Made by a program: the position numbers and the translations under genes. The notes beneath the pieces are model-generated. The model was given only the letters and a program-made list of their open reading frames with translations. It made no database searches and was not told the origin of the DNA. 42,529 nt of DNA from an uncultured Sphingobacteriaceae bacterium (lineage in GTDB: Bacteria; Bacteroidota; Bacteroidia; Sphingobacteriales; Sphingobacteriaceae): positions 1 through 42,529 of the forward strand of contig CAMPKC010000042.1 of assembly GCA_946887045.1 (NCBI GenBank), given 5' to 3'. Positions 16,066 to 24,818 of the stretch are shown here, one piece after another. Each line of letters begins with the position of its first letter. Within the stretch, counting starts at the first letter, position 1.

Positions 16066-17973
16066 ATGGCTTTTATACCCGACGTTATCCCTAAATTATT
16101 AAGAAATGTAGTTTCTACTATCCGTTCAGAGAATGACGCCTTTCTGATGCATAAAAAGGGTCTTACCTGGGAAGAGATCAGCTATAAGCAAACTCTTGAA
16201 AATGCGGATGCCGTTTCTTCGTACCTGATTGATGTCGGTATTCAGAAGGGCGACAGAATAGGTTTCATCCTTGAAAACTCACCAGAGTACATCTTTTATG
16301 ATCAGGGGCTACAACAGATCGGAGCAATCAATGTCTCTATTTATCCTACTTTATCTGAAAATGAAATAGAATACATCCTTCTTGACTCGGGAGTAAAAGC
16401 TCTTTTGGTGGGAAATCCGTACTTGCTGAAGAAAATCCTGAAGATCGCCAATAGTTGTCCCGAATTAATTCGCATCATCCCGATATTCGATGATTATGAG
16501 AAACATATCCAGACCACGAATATTAATGCAGGTATTACGTCTTTTGCTACTGTATTAGGAGAAGGCAAAAAATGTTATCCTACCCATAAAAGGGCAATAG
16601 ACGCTGCACGCGAGAGCATTATTCCTTCGGATCTATCTGCTCTTATTTATACATCCGGCACAACCGGAGTTCCTAAAGGAGTTATGCTAAGTCATCATAA
16701 TTTTGTTGAAAATGTAAGAGCTTCCTTAGAACAAATTCCGGTAGTTGATAAAGAAGATGTTTTTCTATCATTCCTGCCGCTTTCGCATGTTTTTGAACGC
16801 ACTGCAACCTATCATGTATGCATAACAGTAGGATGTAAAATAGCTTTTTCTCAAAGTTTGGAACTTTTAGCCAAAAACATGACCGAGGTTATGCCAACTG
16901 TGATGAGTTGTGTACCCCGACTTCTTGAGCGTATACATGACAAAGCGATAAAAGCAGGAACTCAGGCTGGCGGCGCTAAAGCGAAAATTTTTCTGTGGGC
17001 GCTTGAAACCGGCAAAAAGTATCGCGAAAGCAAAGAAGCTGGAAAATCTCCAGGATTGTTATTAAGTGCGCAGCAAAAGCTTGCCGAAAAACTTGTTTTT
17101 AACAAGATTAAAGAAAAGACCGGAGGCAGATTGAAATTTTTCCTTTCGGGAGGTGCTGCACTTCCCAAAAATGTGGGCGAGTTTTTTGGAAACCTGGGAA
17201 TTAAGGTTCTGGAAGGTTACGGGCTTACCGAAACATCGCCTGTATTGGCTGTAACAGAATATCACAGGCAAATTTTTGGAACCGTTGGGAGAGTAATTCC
17301 AGGGATCGAAATCGGGATACAAGATGTAGAAACGAAAAACATGCTTGCGATTCAAACAAATCATTCATTTAATCCGCTTTTTGAATGCGAAGAAGGTGAG
17401 ATTTTAGCAAGAGGGCATTGTGTAATGAAAGGCTATTGGAATAAGCCTACTGAAACAGAGAAGGTTATCGATTGCGATGGCTGGTTTCATACCGGAGATA
17501 TTGGTCGGTTTTATAAGGGTAATTTAAAAATCACCGACCGGATCAAAAACATGCTGGTAAATGCTTACGGAAAAAATATTTATCCTACTCCAGTAGAAAA
17601 CACTTATTTAAAGAGTTCAAAAATAGAGCAGATATTTTTGATTGGAGATAAGAGAGAATATATTACGGCCATCATTGTTCCTCCTAAAGAAACCTTGCAG
17701 GAAACATTTGGAATGACTGAAGATTTCTTTCAAACTCCGGAGATATTCGTTGAGGATAAAGACATTACCGAATGGCTTACACAGGATATCCGCAAGCTCT
17801 CTAATGAACTTGCGAAATTCGAACGAATAAAGAATTTCATTATCAAAAGAAATCCTTTCAGTATTGAGGAAGGTGAATTAACCCCCTCGATGAAAGCTAA
17901 GCGAAAGGTAATTGAAAAAAAATATGCAGCTGCGATTGACGAAATGTATTTAAACGGTACAGAGTCAGAATAA
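16066..17973 (+). CDS. Long-chain fatty acid-CoA ligase (AMP-binding)
   Basis: A cytosolic or membrane-associated adenylating enzyme that activates fatty acids to acyl-CoA with ATP. The start is ATG 16066 (635 aa); an upstream TTG at 16048 falls inside the -7 box. Motifs in order are the phosphate-binding loop YTSGTTGVPKGVMLSH, LPLSHVFERTA, a GGAALPKNVGEFF segment, GYGLTETSPVLA and GWFHTGDIG. The C-terminal lysine region is NMLVNAYGKNIYPTPVENTY. The layout matches the long FadD15-type enzymes with an inserted helical segment, not E. coli FadD. It is monocistronic, ending at a hairpin shared with the convergent NagB gene. Confidence 0.88.
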   Translation: MAFIPDVIPKLLRNVVSTIRSENDAFLMHKKGLTWEEISYKQTLENADAVSSYLIDVGIQKGDRIGFILENSPEYIFYDQGLQQIGAINVSIYPTLSENEIEYILLDSGVKALLVGNPYLLKKILKIANSCPELIRIIPIFDDYEKHIQTTNINAGITSFATVLGEGKKCYPTHKRAIDAARESIIPSDLSALIYTSGTTGVPKGVMLSHHNFVENVRASLEQIPVVDKEDVFLSFLPLSHVFERTATYHVCITVGCKIAFSQSLELLAKNMTEVMPTVMSCVPRLLERIHDKAIKAGTQAGGAKAKIFLWALETGKKYRESKEAGKSPGLLLSAQQKLAEKLVFNKIKEKTGGRLKFFLSGGAALPKNVGEFFGNLGIKVLEGYGLTETSPVLAVTEYHRQIFGTVGRVIPGIEIGIQDVETKNMLAIQTNHSFNPLFECEEGEILARGHCVMKGYWNKPTETEKVIDCDGWFHTGDIGRFYKGNLKITDRIKNMLVNAYGKNIYPTPVENTYLKSSKIEQIFLIGDKREYITAIIVPPKETLQETFGMTEDFFQTPEIFVEDKDITEWLTQDIRKLSNELAKFERIKNFIIKRNPFSIEEGELTPSMKAKRKVIEKKYAAAIDEMYLNGTESE

Positions 17974-17988
17974 ATGAGTCTTAAATCG

Positions 17989-18025
17989 ACGACTTGTAGA
18001 TCCATGCCTATAATCTACAAGTCGT
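17989..18025. terminator. Convergent-gene hairpin, 13-bp perfect stem
   Basis: ACGACTTGTAGAT and its exact complement flank an 11-nt loop (18002-18012) between two convergent stop codons. The minus direction has a run of six T after a short gap. It is likely a bidirectional terminator although the T-tracts are weak. Confidence 0.65.
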
Positions 18026-18032
18026 TGATCCA

Positions 18033-19952
18033 CTAAAAAACCCACCTCACAAATGCCTCCATTGCCTCGTACTCGGCCATGCCCAGCTTATCATAATCAC
18101 GGGCAGTTTGGCTGGTTCGTTCCTCGGCCCTAACCCAAAACTCACGTTGATCTTCGCCGGGAAAAACCGCCCGATCTTTTTGTGATTGATGTTTAAATAT
18201 CGCATTGCGCTTTTTCAAAACCTGTTTAGGTGACAGCGGAACAGCCATTTGTATTTCGTGAACTTGAAATTCTTGCCAAGCGCCACGATATAGCCATAAC
18301 CAACAATCTTTAACCCATTCTTCAGACTCTTTCAAACGCTTTAAAGCCTCAAGAACGATATCAAAGCAATGTTTATGTGTACCATGAGGGTCGGCGAAAT
18401 CACCGGCGGCATAAACCTGGTGGGGCTTAATTTTTTGCAGCAGCGCCATGGTAATCTGAATATCTTCTTCATAGCCGCGAAGCTTTTCCGTTTTTGCATG
18501 TTCGTAAAAAGGCAGTGCCATAAAATGGATATTTTCATCTTTGAGGCCCACAAACCGTGCGCCTGCTATCGCTTCCCCTTTTCTGATTAAACCTTTAACT
18601 GTTTGAAGTTCTTTGATATCCTGCTGATTGGGCTGCTTTGATTCAATAAACTCTCGCATGGAGCTATAGATCGTTTCGAATTTAGCAGTATCAGAGCTGA
18701 TTGATTTTGTAAAATCGCACACAAATTCGACATACCTCAGGGCATCATCATCCCAGACGGCCGTATTGCCGGAGGTTTGATAGGCTACATGAACATCGTG
18801 CCCCTGATCAACGAGACGCATAAAAGTACCTCCCATAGAAATAACATCATCATCGGGATGTGGGGAGAAAATAAGGCAGCGTTTTTCGCCCGGATTGGCA
18901 CGTTCAGGGCGCTGACTATCGTCTGCATTTGGTTTGCCTCCGGGCCAGCCGGTTATTGTGTGTTGAATAAGATTGAAGATTCGAATGTTTATATCGTAAA
19001 CCGGACCATTTTCGGTAGCAAGCTGAGCCATTCCGTTAGAATTATAGTCTTCTTCGATAAGTTTCAGAATAGGTTTTTTAACCCGATTTGACAACCAAAT
19101 AACGGCCTTTTTAATAAGTGGTTCATCCCATAAACAATCTTTAACCAACCAGGGCGTATCAAAGCGAGTAAGTTCTGAAGCTGCGTCTACATCTAATATA
19201 AACTCTACTTTATCCGACTGCTGTAAATACGTTGCCGGAACATCTGAGGAGATTTCCCCTTCTACGGCGTCTTTAATAATTGAAGCTTTTTTACGATTCC
19301 ATGCCATTAGAATGATCTCCCGGGCTTTGAAGATTGTACCGATCCCCATTGTTATGGCTTTTGTGGGAACATTCTCTTTTCCCCCAAAATCCCGCGAAGC
19401 GTCCGTCCGGGTTAGATCAGCAAGAGTGACCAAACGGGTACCCGAATTTGGCGCGGAACCGGGTTCGTTAAACCCAATATGTCCGGTGCGGCCGATGCCC
19501 AGTATCTGTAAATCTAAACCGCCGTGCGCGGTGATTTTACGTTCGTAATTCAAGCAATATTCATGAATTTTCTCTTCTGACAAGGTTCCGTCGGGCACAT
19601 GAATATTTGACCGATCAATATCAACATGATCAAAAAGGTTTTCATTCATAAACCGCACATAACTCTGCTCAGATCCCGGTTTCATGGGATAATATTCATC
19701 CAAATTAAAGGTAATGACGTCTTTAAAACTCAATGCTTCCTCCTGATGCAAACGAACCAGCTCCTGGTAAACGCCAATTGGCGTTAAACCGGTTGCCAAG
19801 CCTAAAACAGTCTTCTCACCTTTATTTTGCTTATCTCGAATAAGATTTGCGATTCGCCGGGCAACTTCTTTTGAAGCATGCTTTTGGTCGGGAAATACAG
19901 TTACGGGTAATTTCTCAAAACGAGTTTCTTCGAGCAGATTTAATCGGGTCAT
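18033..19952 (-). CDS. nagB: Glucosamine-6-phosphate deaminase fused to a PIG-L/LmbE-type deacetylase
   Basis: A 639-aa two-domain protein. Residues about 15-265 are a NagB-type deaminase that turns glucosamine-6-phosphate into fructose-6-phosphate and ammonia. It shows LGLATGLTPIGVYQELV, FNLDEYYPMKPGSEQSY and LGIGRTGHIGFNEPGS with the catalytic His. A helical linker follows, then from about 355 a PIG-L (LmbE) domain with the zinc motif SPHPDDDVISMGG and a C-terminal DPHGTHKH. PIG-L domains remove acetyl groups from N-acetylglucosaminyl compounds, so one polypeptide may both deacetylate and deaminate an amino sugar. The fusion is known in Bacteroidota, but the substrate of the second domain is not clear from sequence. 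Monocistronic. Confidence 0.9.
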   Translation of the reverse strand: MTRLNLLEETRFEKLPVTVFPDQKHASKEVARRIANLIRDKQNKGEKTVLGLATGLTPIGVYQELVRLHQEEALSFKDVITFNLDEYYPMKPGSEQSYVRFMNENLFDHVDIDRSNIHVPDGTLSEEKIHEYCLNYERKITAHGGLDLQILGIGRTGHIGFNEPGSAPNSGTRLVTLADLTRTDASRDFGGKENVPTKAITMGIGTIFKAREIILMAWNRKKASIIKDAVEGEISSDVPATYLQQSDKVEFILDVDAASELTRFDTPWLVKDCLWDEPLIKKAVIWLSNRVKKPILKLIEEDYNSNGMAQLATENGPVYDINIRIFNLIQHTITGWPGGKPNADDSQRPERANPGEKRCLIFSPHPDDDVISMGGTFMRLVDQGHDVHVAYQTSGNTAVWDDDALRYVEFVCDFTKSISSDTAKFETIYSSMREFIESKQPNQQDIKELQTVKGLIRKGEAIAGARFVGLKDENIHFMALPFYEHAKTEKLRGYEEDIQITMALLQKIKPHQVYAAGDFADPHGTHKHCFDIVLEALKRLKESEEWVKDCWLWLYRGAWQEFQVHEIQMAVPLSPKQVLKKRNAIFKHQSQKDRAVFPGEDQREFWVRAEERTSQTARDYDKLGMAEYEAMEAFVRWVF

Positions 19953-20020
19953 TGGTTTAGTTTTGAATTAAATATAGAACTTCTAAAAGTATCGGTAATA
20001 ATTTGCTACAAATTTGACAA

Positions 20021-20051
20021 TAAAAAAGAGGCTTGCAAATGCAAACCTCTT
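20021..20051 (-). terminator. Intrinsic terminator after the polysaccharide deacetylase gene
   Basis: On the minus strand AAGAGG pairs with CCTCTT, with TTGCA/TGCAA above a one-base mismatch, followed by TTTTTT. It closes the leftward deacetylase transcript. Confidence 0.8.
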
Positions 20052-20099
20052 AAAATTTGTTGTGACGGAATATAAATACTGCTTAACGCAGAGCAATCA

Positions 20100-21011
20100 T
20101 TAATTCCGTTTGCCGGAAAAACTATTGTTGATGCTGTTACTTAAAGTCTTCGAAGACCAATAACCACTTGCTATAATTCTTCTGATTGTAAATAAAGGAT
20201 CCTTTTCATCTCGTGAAGTAGCCAGAATAAAAGCAGACTTAAACCCTCGCTTCTTCAATTCGGGAATTGCCTCTTTATTCCACAAGCCAAATGGATATGC
20301 AAAATATTCGATCTTTTTACCGGTGATTTCTTCTAAACGTTTAGTTGGCTTATCTATTTGAGTGACCCAATCTTCTGCTTGGTACTTTTTAACATTTTTG
20401 TGGTCGTATGTATGGCTTCCGATCACGTTCCCTTCGTCCGATAATTGCTTTATCTGCTCGCTGTTCATATATTTAACCTTACCCATTCTACCGATAGAAA
20501 CCGTCATTATAAAATACACAGCTTTAAAACCATATTTTTTTAATTCGGGGGCAGCTACCGTAAACTGATCAAGGTCTGTATCATCAAAAGTAAACATTAT
20601 GGGCTTTGCAGGCAACGGATCACCATACACGAGGTAATTGTATACCTGATCAGGAAGAACTGAGGTGTAGCCACTATCAGCTAACATTTTAACGTGAGCT
20701 TTAAAGGTGCTTACCGGAGTAATGTAGTCTTTAGCAGTTTGAGAGTCGCCCGTCCTCCAGTCCCTTATCTGATGATAACAAAGTATCGGAACCTGTTTTC
20801 TACTCAAAATAGTGGCGGCGTCAGCTGGTTTCCGCTCCTTATTCTGCGTTGCAGCAGGAACAGCGCCGTTCTCAGAAGCGGTTTGATTATTCTCAGAAGA
20901 AATTCCTGTTGTATCTGCAACGGTTTCGACATTCTGAGCGGTGTTGTTGCCACAAGAAATTGACAATGCAACAGCCGGAATTAAAAGAAGATGTAAAATT
21001 GGTTTTAACAT
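20100..21011 (-). CDS. Polysaccharide deacetylase (NodB-like) lipoprotein
   Basis: A 303-aa surface or periplasmic lipoprotein. The signal peptide ends in a lipobox with C20 (ALSISCGNN), followed by a Ser/Thr/Asn/Ala-rich linker to about residue 65. The NodB catalytic domain then shows ILCYHQI, MFTFDDTDLDQF (the metal-binding Asp pair) and GSHTYDHKN (the His-x3-His metal motif), with FAYPFG further on. The family removes N-acetyl groups from chitin, peptidoglycan or exopolysaccharide. The usual TFDDG is TFDDT here. It lies between nagB and terC, with its own terminator. Confidence 0.87.
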   Translation of the reverse strand: MLKPILHLLLIPAVALSISCGNNTAQNVETVADTTGISSENNQTASENGAVPAATQNKERKPADAATILSRKQVPILCYHQIRDWRTGDSQTAKDYITPVSTFKAHVKMLADSGYTSVLPDQVYNYLVYGDPLPAKPIMFTFDDTDLDQFTVAAPELKKYGFKAVYFIMTVSIGRMGKVKYMNSEQIKQLSDEGNVIGSHTYDHKNVKKYQAEDWVTQIDKPTKRLEEITGKKIEYFAYPFGLWNKEAIPELKKRGFKSAFILATSRDEKDPLFTIRRIIASGYWSSKTLSNSINNSFSGKRN

Positions 21012-21079
21012 GGTGTTTGATGATTTGTAATAAATACAAAGAAGTTTATGGTAAAAATTTATTTGGGGTTGTAGACTAT

Positions 21080-21943
21080 TTAGATTGTTTTGTCCTGATT
21101 TCTGACAGGCTTTTCCTCTTCAAAATCCAAAATTTCATCCTGATGTTCGAGGACGTATTCCGCAGAATGAGCAACTTCAGCATCTCCAAAGGATTTGCGT
21201 GGATAATTAAAAAGATAAGAGGTGATTACAGGAATAACGAAAATGGCGACTGTAAAAACGGAGACCATTAGATCCAGGCTTTCACTTTCAAGAAACTGAG
21301 CAAAGGGAGATCCGTTGGCATAATGAGTGTAAAGAGAGGCTAAAAGCTTTAACCCGAGAACCCCGATCACAACAAATGCGAGCGTTTCTAAAAAAGGGAA
21401 CTTTTCTATTAACCGAACAAACGTTTGAGCTACAAATCTCATTGCCAAAATCCCGATAAATACACCTATATAAATCAGAGGCATATGATCTGTAAACGCA
21501 ACCGCTGCAAAAACATTATCGATTGAGAAAGCTAAATCCATCACCTCTACTAATGCAACGGTAGACCAGAAAGTGCCTATCACTCCTACTGTGGAACGAT
21601 AGATCCAGCTTCTATTTTTATCAACAGATTCGCTCTCATCACTATTCTTTCCTTTAAAATAATCAACGGCAAGCCAAAGAAGGTATAAACCACCTAAAGG
21701 CTTCAGGAACCATATCTTAACCAACCAGCTGGCAATCAGCAAACAAATTCCACGGAAAACATAAGCTCCAATTATCCCATACTTCAAAGCTCTGTTGCGC
21801 TGTTCTTTAGGAAGATCGAGTACCATTGTCGCCAGAACTGCGGCGTTATCAACTGAAAGGAGACTTTCAATTACGATCAAATTTAAAATAATTAATAAGC
21901 CTGCCTGAATGTCATCACCTAAGATGGTATGCAAAATATCCAT
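21080..21943 (-). CDS. TerC-family integral membrane protein
   Basis: A 287-aa inner-membrane protein with about seven transmembrane helices. The conserved acidic intramembrane motifs are NLIVIESLLSVDNAAVLATMV at the N-terminus and LVEVMDLAFSIDNVFAAVAF in the middle, each with the paired Glu/Asp typical of TerC. Members export Mn(II) or other metal ions or assist metalation of secreted enzymes. The C-terminal about 45 residues are cytosolic and charged. Its 5' leader is unusual for this genome: a strong AGGAGG Shine-Dalgarno 4 nt from the ATG preceded by a perfect 11-bp hairpin. Confidence 0.88.
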   Translation of the reverse strand: MDILHTILGDDIQAGLLIILNLIVIESLLSVDNAAVLATMVLDLPKEQRNRALKYGIIGAYVFRGICLLIASWLVKIWFLKPLGGLYLLWLAVDYFKGKNSDESESVDKNRSWIYRSTVGVIGTFWSTVALVEVMDLAFSIDNVFAAVAFTDHMPLIYIGVFIGILAMRFVAQTFVRLIEKFPFLETLAFVVIGVLGLKLLASLYTHYANGSPFAQFLESESLDLMVSVFTVAIFVIPVITSYLFNYPRKSFGDAEVAHSAEYVLEHQDEILDFEEEKPVRNQDKTI

Positions 21944-21947
21944 TTAT

Positions 21948-21953
21948 CCTCCT
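21948..21953 (-). promoter_or_regulatory. Strong Shine-Dalgarno sequence of the terC-family gene
   Basis: AGGAGG on the minus strand, 4 nt before the ATG. Bacteroidota seldom use Shine-Dalgarno pairing and no other gene in this window has a comparable match. Confidence 0.7.
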
Positions 21954-21955
21954 CT

Positions 21956-21984
21956 GATTATTAAAAACCATGCTTTTAATAATC
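21956..21984 (-). promoter_or_regulatory. Perfect 11-bp hairpin in the terC-family 5' leader
   Basis: GATTATTAAAA and its exact complement flank a 7-nt loop (21967-21973). A one-mismatch -7 box (CATCTTTG, minus strand 21994-21987) just upstream places the transcript start near the base of this stem. The hairpin would therefore sit at the very 5' end of the mRNA. It has no T-tract and does not look like a terminator. Confidence 0.55.
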
Positions 21985-22181
21985 CGCAAAGATGTGTGTT
22001 TTTAATTGTTTCCGCCTAAAATATTCTCAGATATTATTAAAAATCAAGGATAGCCGCAGAATGAAAAATTCTTTTCAAAGATTTACAAGCCTTGAGACTA
22101 TTTGACGTAACCCAAACTAAAATTGGTTAAGAATCATGAAGTTAGATGATCCCGGTTATGGGAATTATTTGTTCTATGGAA

Positions 22182-22189
22182 TAAATTTG
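22182..22189 (+). promoter_or_regulatory. -7 promoter element of the alcohol dehydrogenase gene
   Basis: TAAATTTG, a perfect TAnnTTTG box, 30 nt before the ATG at 22219. A poor -33 candidate (TTATG) lies about 21 bp upstream. Confidence 0.6.
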
Positions 22190-22218
22190 CCTAATTAATT
22201 TCATACTTAAATAAACAC

Positions 22219-23409
22219 ATGGAGACTGTCAGGCGCATTTATTGGCCATCTATTAACATTATCGGTCCTGGAGCGGTAAAAGAGATAGGAGCAGAGATTT
22301 TAAAACTAAAGCTTAACAAGTTATTACTTGTTACAGACCGAGCCTTAAGAGCTTTTGGGATAGTTAATAAGATAACCGACGTGTTAGATGCAGCAAAAAT
22401 TGATTATGTGATATTTGATGATGTAGAGCCCAACCCTACCACAAAAAATGTAAATGATGGCTTGGAAATATTCATAGCGAATAATTGTGATGGGATAATA
22501 TCTGTGGGGGGCGGATCACCACAAGACGCTGCAAAAGCAATTGGAATACTCTATACTAATGGAGGAAATATTGTTGATTACGAGGGAATTGGAAAATCTA
22601 TCAATAAATCGGTGCCGATAATAGCTGTAAATACCACCGCCGGAACGGCGTCGGACGTAACAATAAATTACGTTATAACAGATGAGGTCAGAAAAATAAA
22701 AATGGTAATGGTAGATCCGAACTCTTTGGCAACTATAGCTGTGAACGACCCGGAGCTGATGGTTAAAAAACCTGCTGAACTGACAGCTGCCACGGGTATG
22801 GATGCATTGACGCATGCAATTGAAGCATATATTACAAAAGGGTCTTTTCGATTATCAAATACGCTGGCTTTAGAAGCAATTAAATTAATCGGCGAATCTT
22901 TAGTTGACGCTGTAAAAGACGGTTCGAACATAGAAGCTCGCTCGAAAATGGCCTGGGCATCTTACATCGCTGGTTTAGCATTTTCAAACTGCGGATTAGG
23001 AATTGTACATTCCATGGCCCATCAGCTGGGATCGGAATATAATTTGCCACATGGGATTGCCAATTCGATATTGCTTCCATATGTTGAAGATTTCAACTCG
23101 ACGGTTTGCGCAGAAAAGTTTGCCAGTATTGCCGAAGCGCTTGGAAAAGATGTTAAAGGGCTTAATAGTGAGGAGGCGCGAATCGTAGCAATAAAGGCCC
23201 TTTCTGAAATGGCCGCATCACTCAATATTCCCAAGTTATCCCAAACGAAATTTGATCCGGCTGATATCAACAAACTTGCCGCACAAGCAATGGCAGATGT
23301 TTGTACCGGAGGAAATCCAAGGGATGTCACTATTGAGGATATTAAGACTATTTATAGAAATGCATTTAGCGGCGTTATTAATAGTGTTACGACGCCGGTG
23401 CCAATTTAA
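22219..23409 (+). CDS. Iron-containing (group III) alcohol dehydrogenase
   Basis: A 396-aa NAD(P)-dependent dehydrogenase related to DhaT-type and methanol dehydrogenases. Motifs are the nucleotide-binding GGGSPQDAAKAIG, NTTAGTASDVT, and the metal ligands Asp and His in TGMDALTHAIEAY with the two later His in VHSMAHQLGSEYNLPHGIANS. The C-terminal CTGGNPRDVTIEDIKTIYRNAF is typical of the DhaT branch. It probably oxidises or reduces a primary alcohol/aldehyde pair; the substrate cannot be read. Monocistronic, divergent from the terC-family gene. Confidence 0.92.
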   Translation: METVRRIYWPSINIIGPGAVKEIGAEILKLKLNKLLLVTDRALRAFGIVNKITDVLDAAKIDYVIFDDVEPNPTTKNVNDGLEIFIANNCDGIISVGGGSPQDAAKAIGILYTNGGNIVDYEGIGKSINKSVPIIAVNTTAGTASDVTINYVITDEVRKIKMVMVDPNSLATIAVNDPELMVKKPAELTAATGMDALTHAIEAYITKGSFRLSNTLALEAIKLIGESLVDAVKDGSNIEARSKMAWASYIAGLAFSNCGLGIVHSMAHQLGSEYNLPHGIANSILLPYVEDFNSTVCAEKFASIAEALGKDVKGLNSEEARIVAIKALSEMAASLNIPKLSQTKFDPADINKLAAQAMADVCTGGNPRDVTIEDIKTIYRNAFSGVINSVTTPVPI

Positions 23410-23453
23410 AAAGTGCCGCATATTTATCTTATAAGATCATTCAAACAAATTCA

Positions 23454-23475
23454 AAGCCGCACGAATCTGCGGCTT
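23454..23475. terminator. Hairpin between convergent genes
   Basis: An 8-bp perfect stem AAGCCGCA/TGCGGCTT with a 6-nt loop between the stop of the alcohol dehydrogenase and the convergent cbpM. T-tracts are weak on both sides. Confidence 0.55.
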
Positions 23476-23550
23476 GAACAATTATTTTGGTAGTACTTCT
23501 TTATTTCTGTTTATATTTTGTCGAGGGATAATAACACGAAAAGCAATTAA

Positions 23551-23847
23551 TCAGGATTCTGATAAAAAATTTATCCGTTTTTTTAGATCATTAATCTCTT
23601 GCTGCATCTGCTCCATCCGAGATAATAAGTGTATAATTACTTCGATACCGGCTACATCAATTTCAAGATCCTGCGACAAGCGAATAATTTTTTCCAAATG
23701 CTGCAGTTGTTCCTTTTCAATATATTTTTCCTCATTAAGGATTACCAATTGTATTAACCCAGCATCTTCCAATGATCCAATGAACGAATACTCTACATGA
23801 TGAAACCTACAAAAATCATCTGCATTTATTAAGTCTTCTGTTGTCAT
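23551..23847 (-). CDS. cbpM: Chaperone modulator CbpM
   Basis: A 98-aa MerR_2-like protein that binds the J domain of CbpA and inhibits it. The sequence starts with a helix-turn-helix-like segment (LINADDFCRFHHVEYSFIGSLEDAGLIQL) and ends in a coiled coil (SRMEQMQQEINDLKKRINFL). It begins 4 nt after the cbpA stop, and the cbpA-cbpM order is the usual one. It resembles the regulator half of MerR proteins but lacks an effector domain. Confidence 0.88.
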   Translation of the reverse strand: MTTEDLINADDFCRFHHVEYSFIGSLEDAGLIQLVILNEEKYIEKEQLQHLEKIIRLSQDLEIDVAGIEVIIHLLSRMEQMQQEINDLKKRINFLSES

Positions 23848-23851
23848 GATT

Positions 23852-24748
23852 TCAGGATTGAGATAATTCTCTAAATAATTCTCTTTGCTTCTCTGTTAAG
23901 TTTTGAGGAATCTGTATCTCATACGTAAGATATAAATCCCCAAACTCATTATCCTTTTTATAAACTGGGAAGCCTTTACCCTTCAATTTAACCTTTGTAC
24001 CATTTTGCGTTTCGGGCTTAATCTTTAATTTGACCTTACCATTTAAGGTATCCACTGTAATTTCGCCACCTAAAACCGCCGTAAACAAATCAAGCTTAAC
24101 TGTGGCGTACAGGTCGTTTCCATCCCGCTTAAAACGTGTATCTGGATTTATTAAAAATGTTATGAGAAGATCGCCGGGCGGGCCGCCATTTACGCCCTGT
24201 CCGCCGTGACCTGCTATTTTGATAGTTTGGCCGTTCTCAATGCCGGCGGGGATAGTAATCCGGATATTTTTGCCGTTAACGGTAACAGTTTGTTTATGTG
24301 TGGTGCTTGCTTCCTGCAAACTTAAACGAAGCTCGGCGGTGTAATCTTGTCCGCGGTATTTAGCCTGGCCAAAAGGCGAGCCCGACCTGCCCATGTTACC
24401 GAACATTGATTCAAAAAAATCAGAAAAACCGCCTGTATCGCCGTATGATTCGAAACCTGGTCTACCGCCGCCAAATCCAGCTGACCTTGCTCCTTGCCTT
24501 TCGGCTGCCTCGTAAGCTTCAGCTTGCTGCCAGTTTTCACCATATTTATCATATTTTTTTCGTTTCTCAGGATCGCCGAGCACTTCATTTGCTTCATTTA
24601 TTTCCTGAAACTTCTTTTTAGCTCCAACGTCGTTGGGATTAAGGTCGGGATGGTATTTCCGCGCTAACTTTCTATATGCGTTTTTTACATCCTTTTCAGA
24701 AGCAGATTTGTCAATACCTAAAATCTTGTAGTAATCAATGTAAGGCAT
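23852..24748 (-). CDS. cbpA: Curved DNA-binding protein / DnaJ-like co-chaperone
   Basis: A 298-aa J-domain co-chaperone of DnaK. The J domain (residues 4-70) carries the HPD motif at 33-35. A Gly/Phe-rich stretch (about 85-125) follows, then the two beta-sandwich substrate domains ([45 protein letters not shown]...). There is no zinc-finger CxxCxGxG region, which assigns it to CbpA rather than DnaJ. It is cotranscribed with cbpM. Confidence 0.93.
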   Translation of the reverse strand: MPYIDYYKILGIDKSASEKDVKNAYRKLARKYHPDLNPNDVGAKKKFQEINEANEVLGDPEKRKKYDKYGENWQQAEAYEAAERQGARSAGFGGGRPGFESYGDTGGFSDFFESMFGNMGRSGSPFGQAKYRGQDYTAELRLSLQEASTTHKQTVTVNGKNIRITIPAGIENGQTIKIAGHGGQGVNGGPPGDLLITFLINPDTRFKRDGNDLYATVKLDLFTAVLGGEITVDTLNGKVKLKIKPETQNGTKVKLKGKGFPVYKKDNEFGDLYLTYEIQIPQNLTEKQRELFRELSQS

Positions 24749-24818
24749 AGAAATACTGTTTACAACTAAACAGTATCGGCGGCATACAGTTCCAAAAAAG
24801 TATCTCTTTTTTAACGAA

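Noticed and set aside
21956..21984. yybP-ykoY manganese riboswitch upstream of the TerC-family gene
   Set aside because: The leader is only about 40-45 nt and lacks the conserved aptamer segments.
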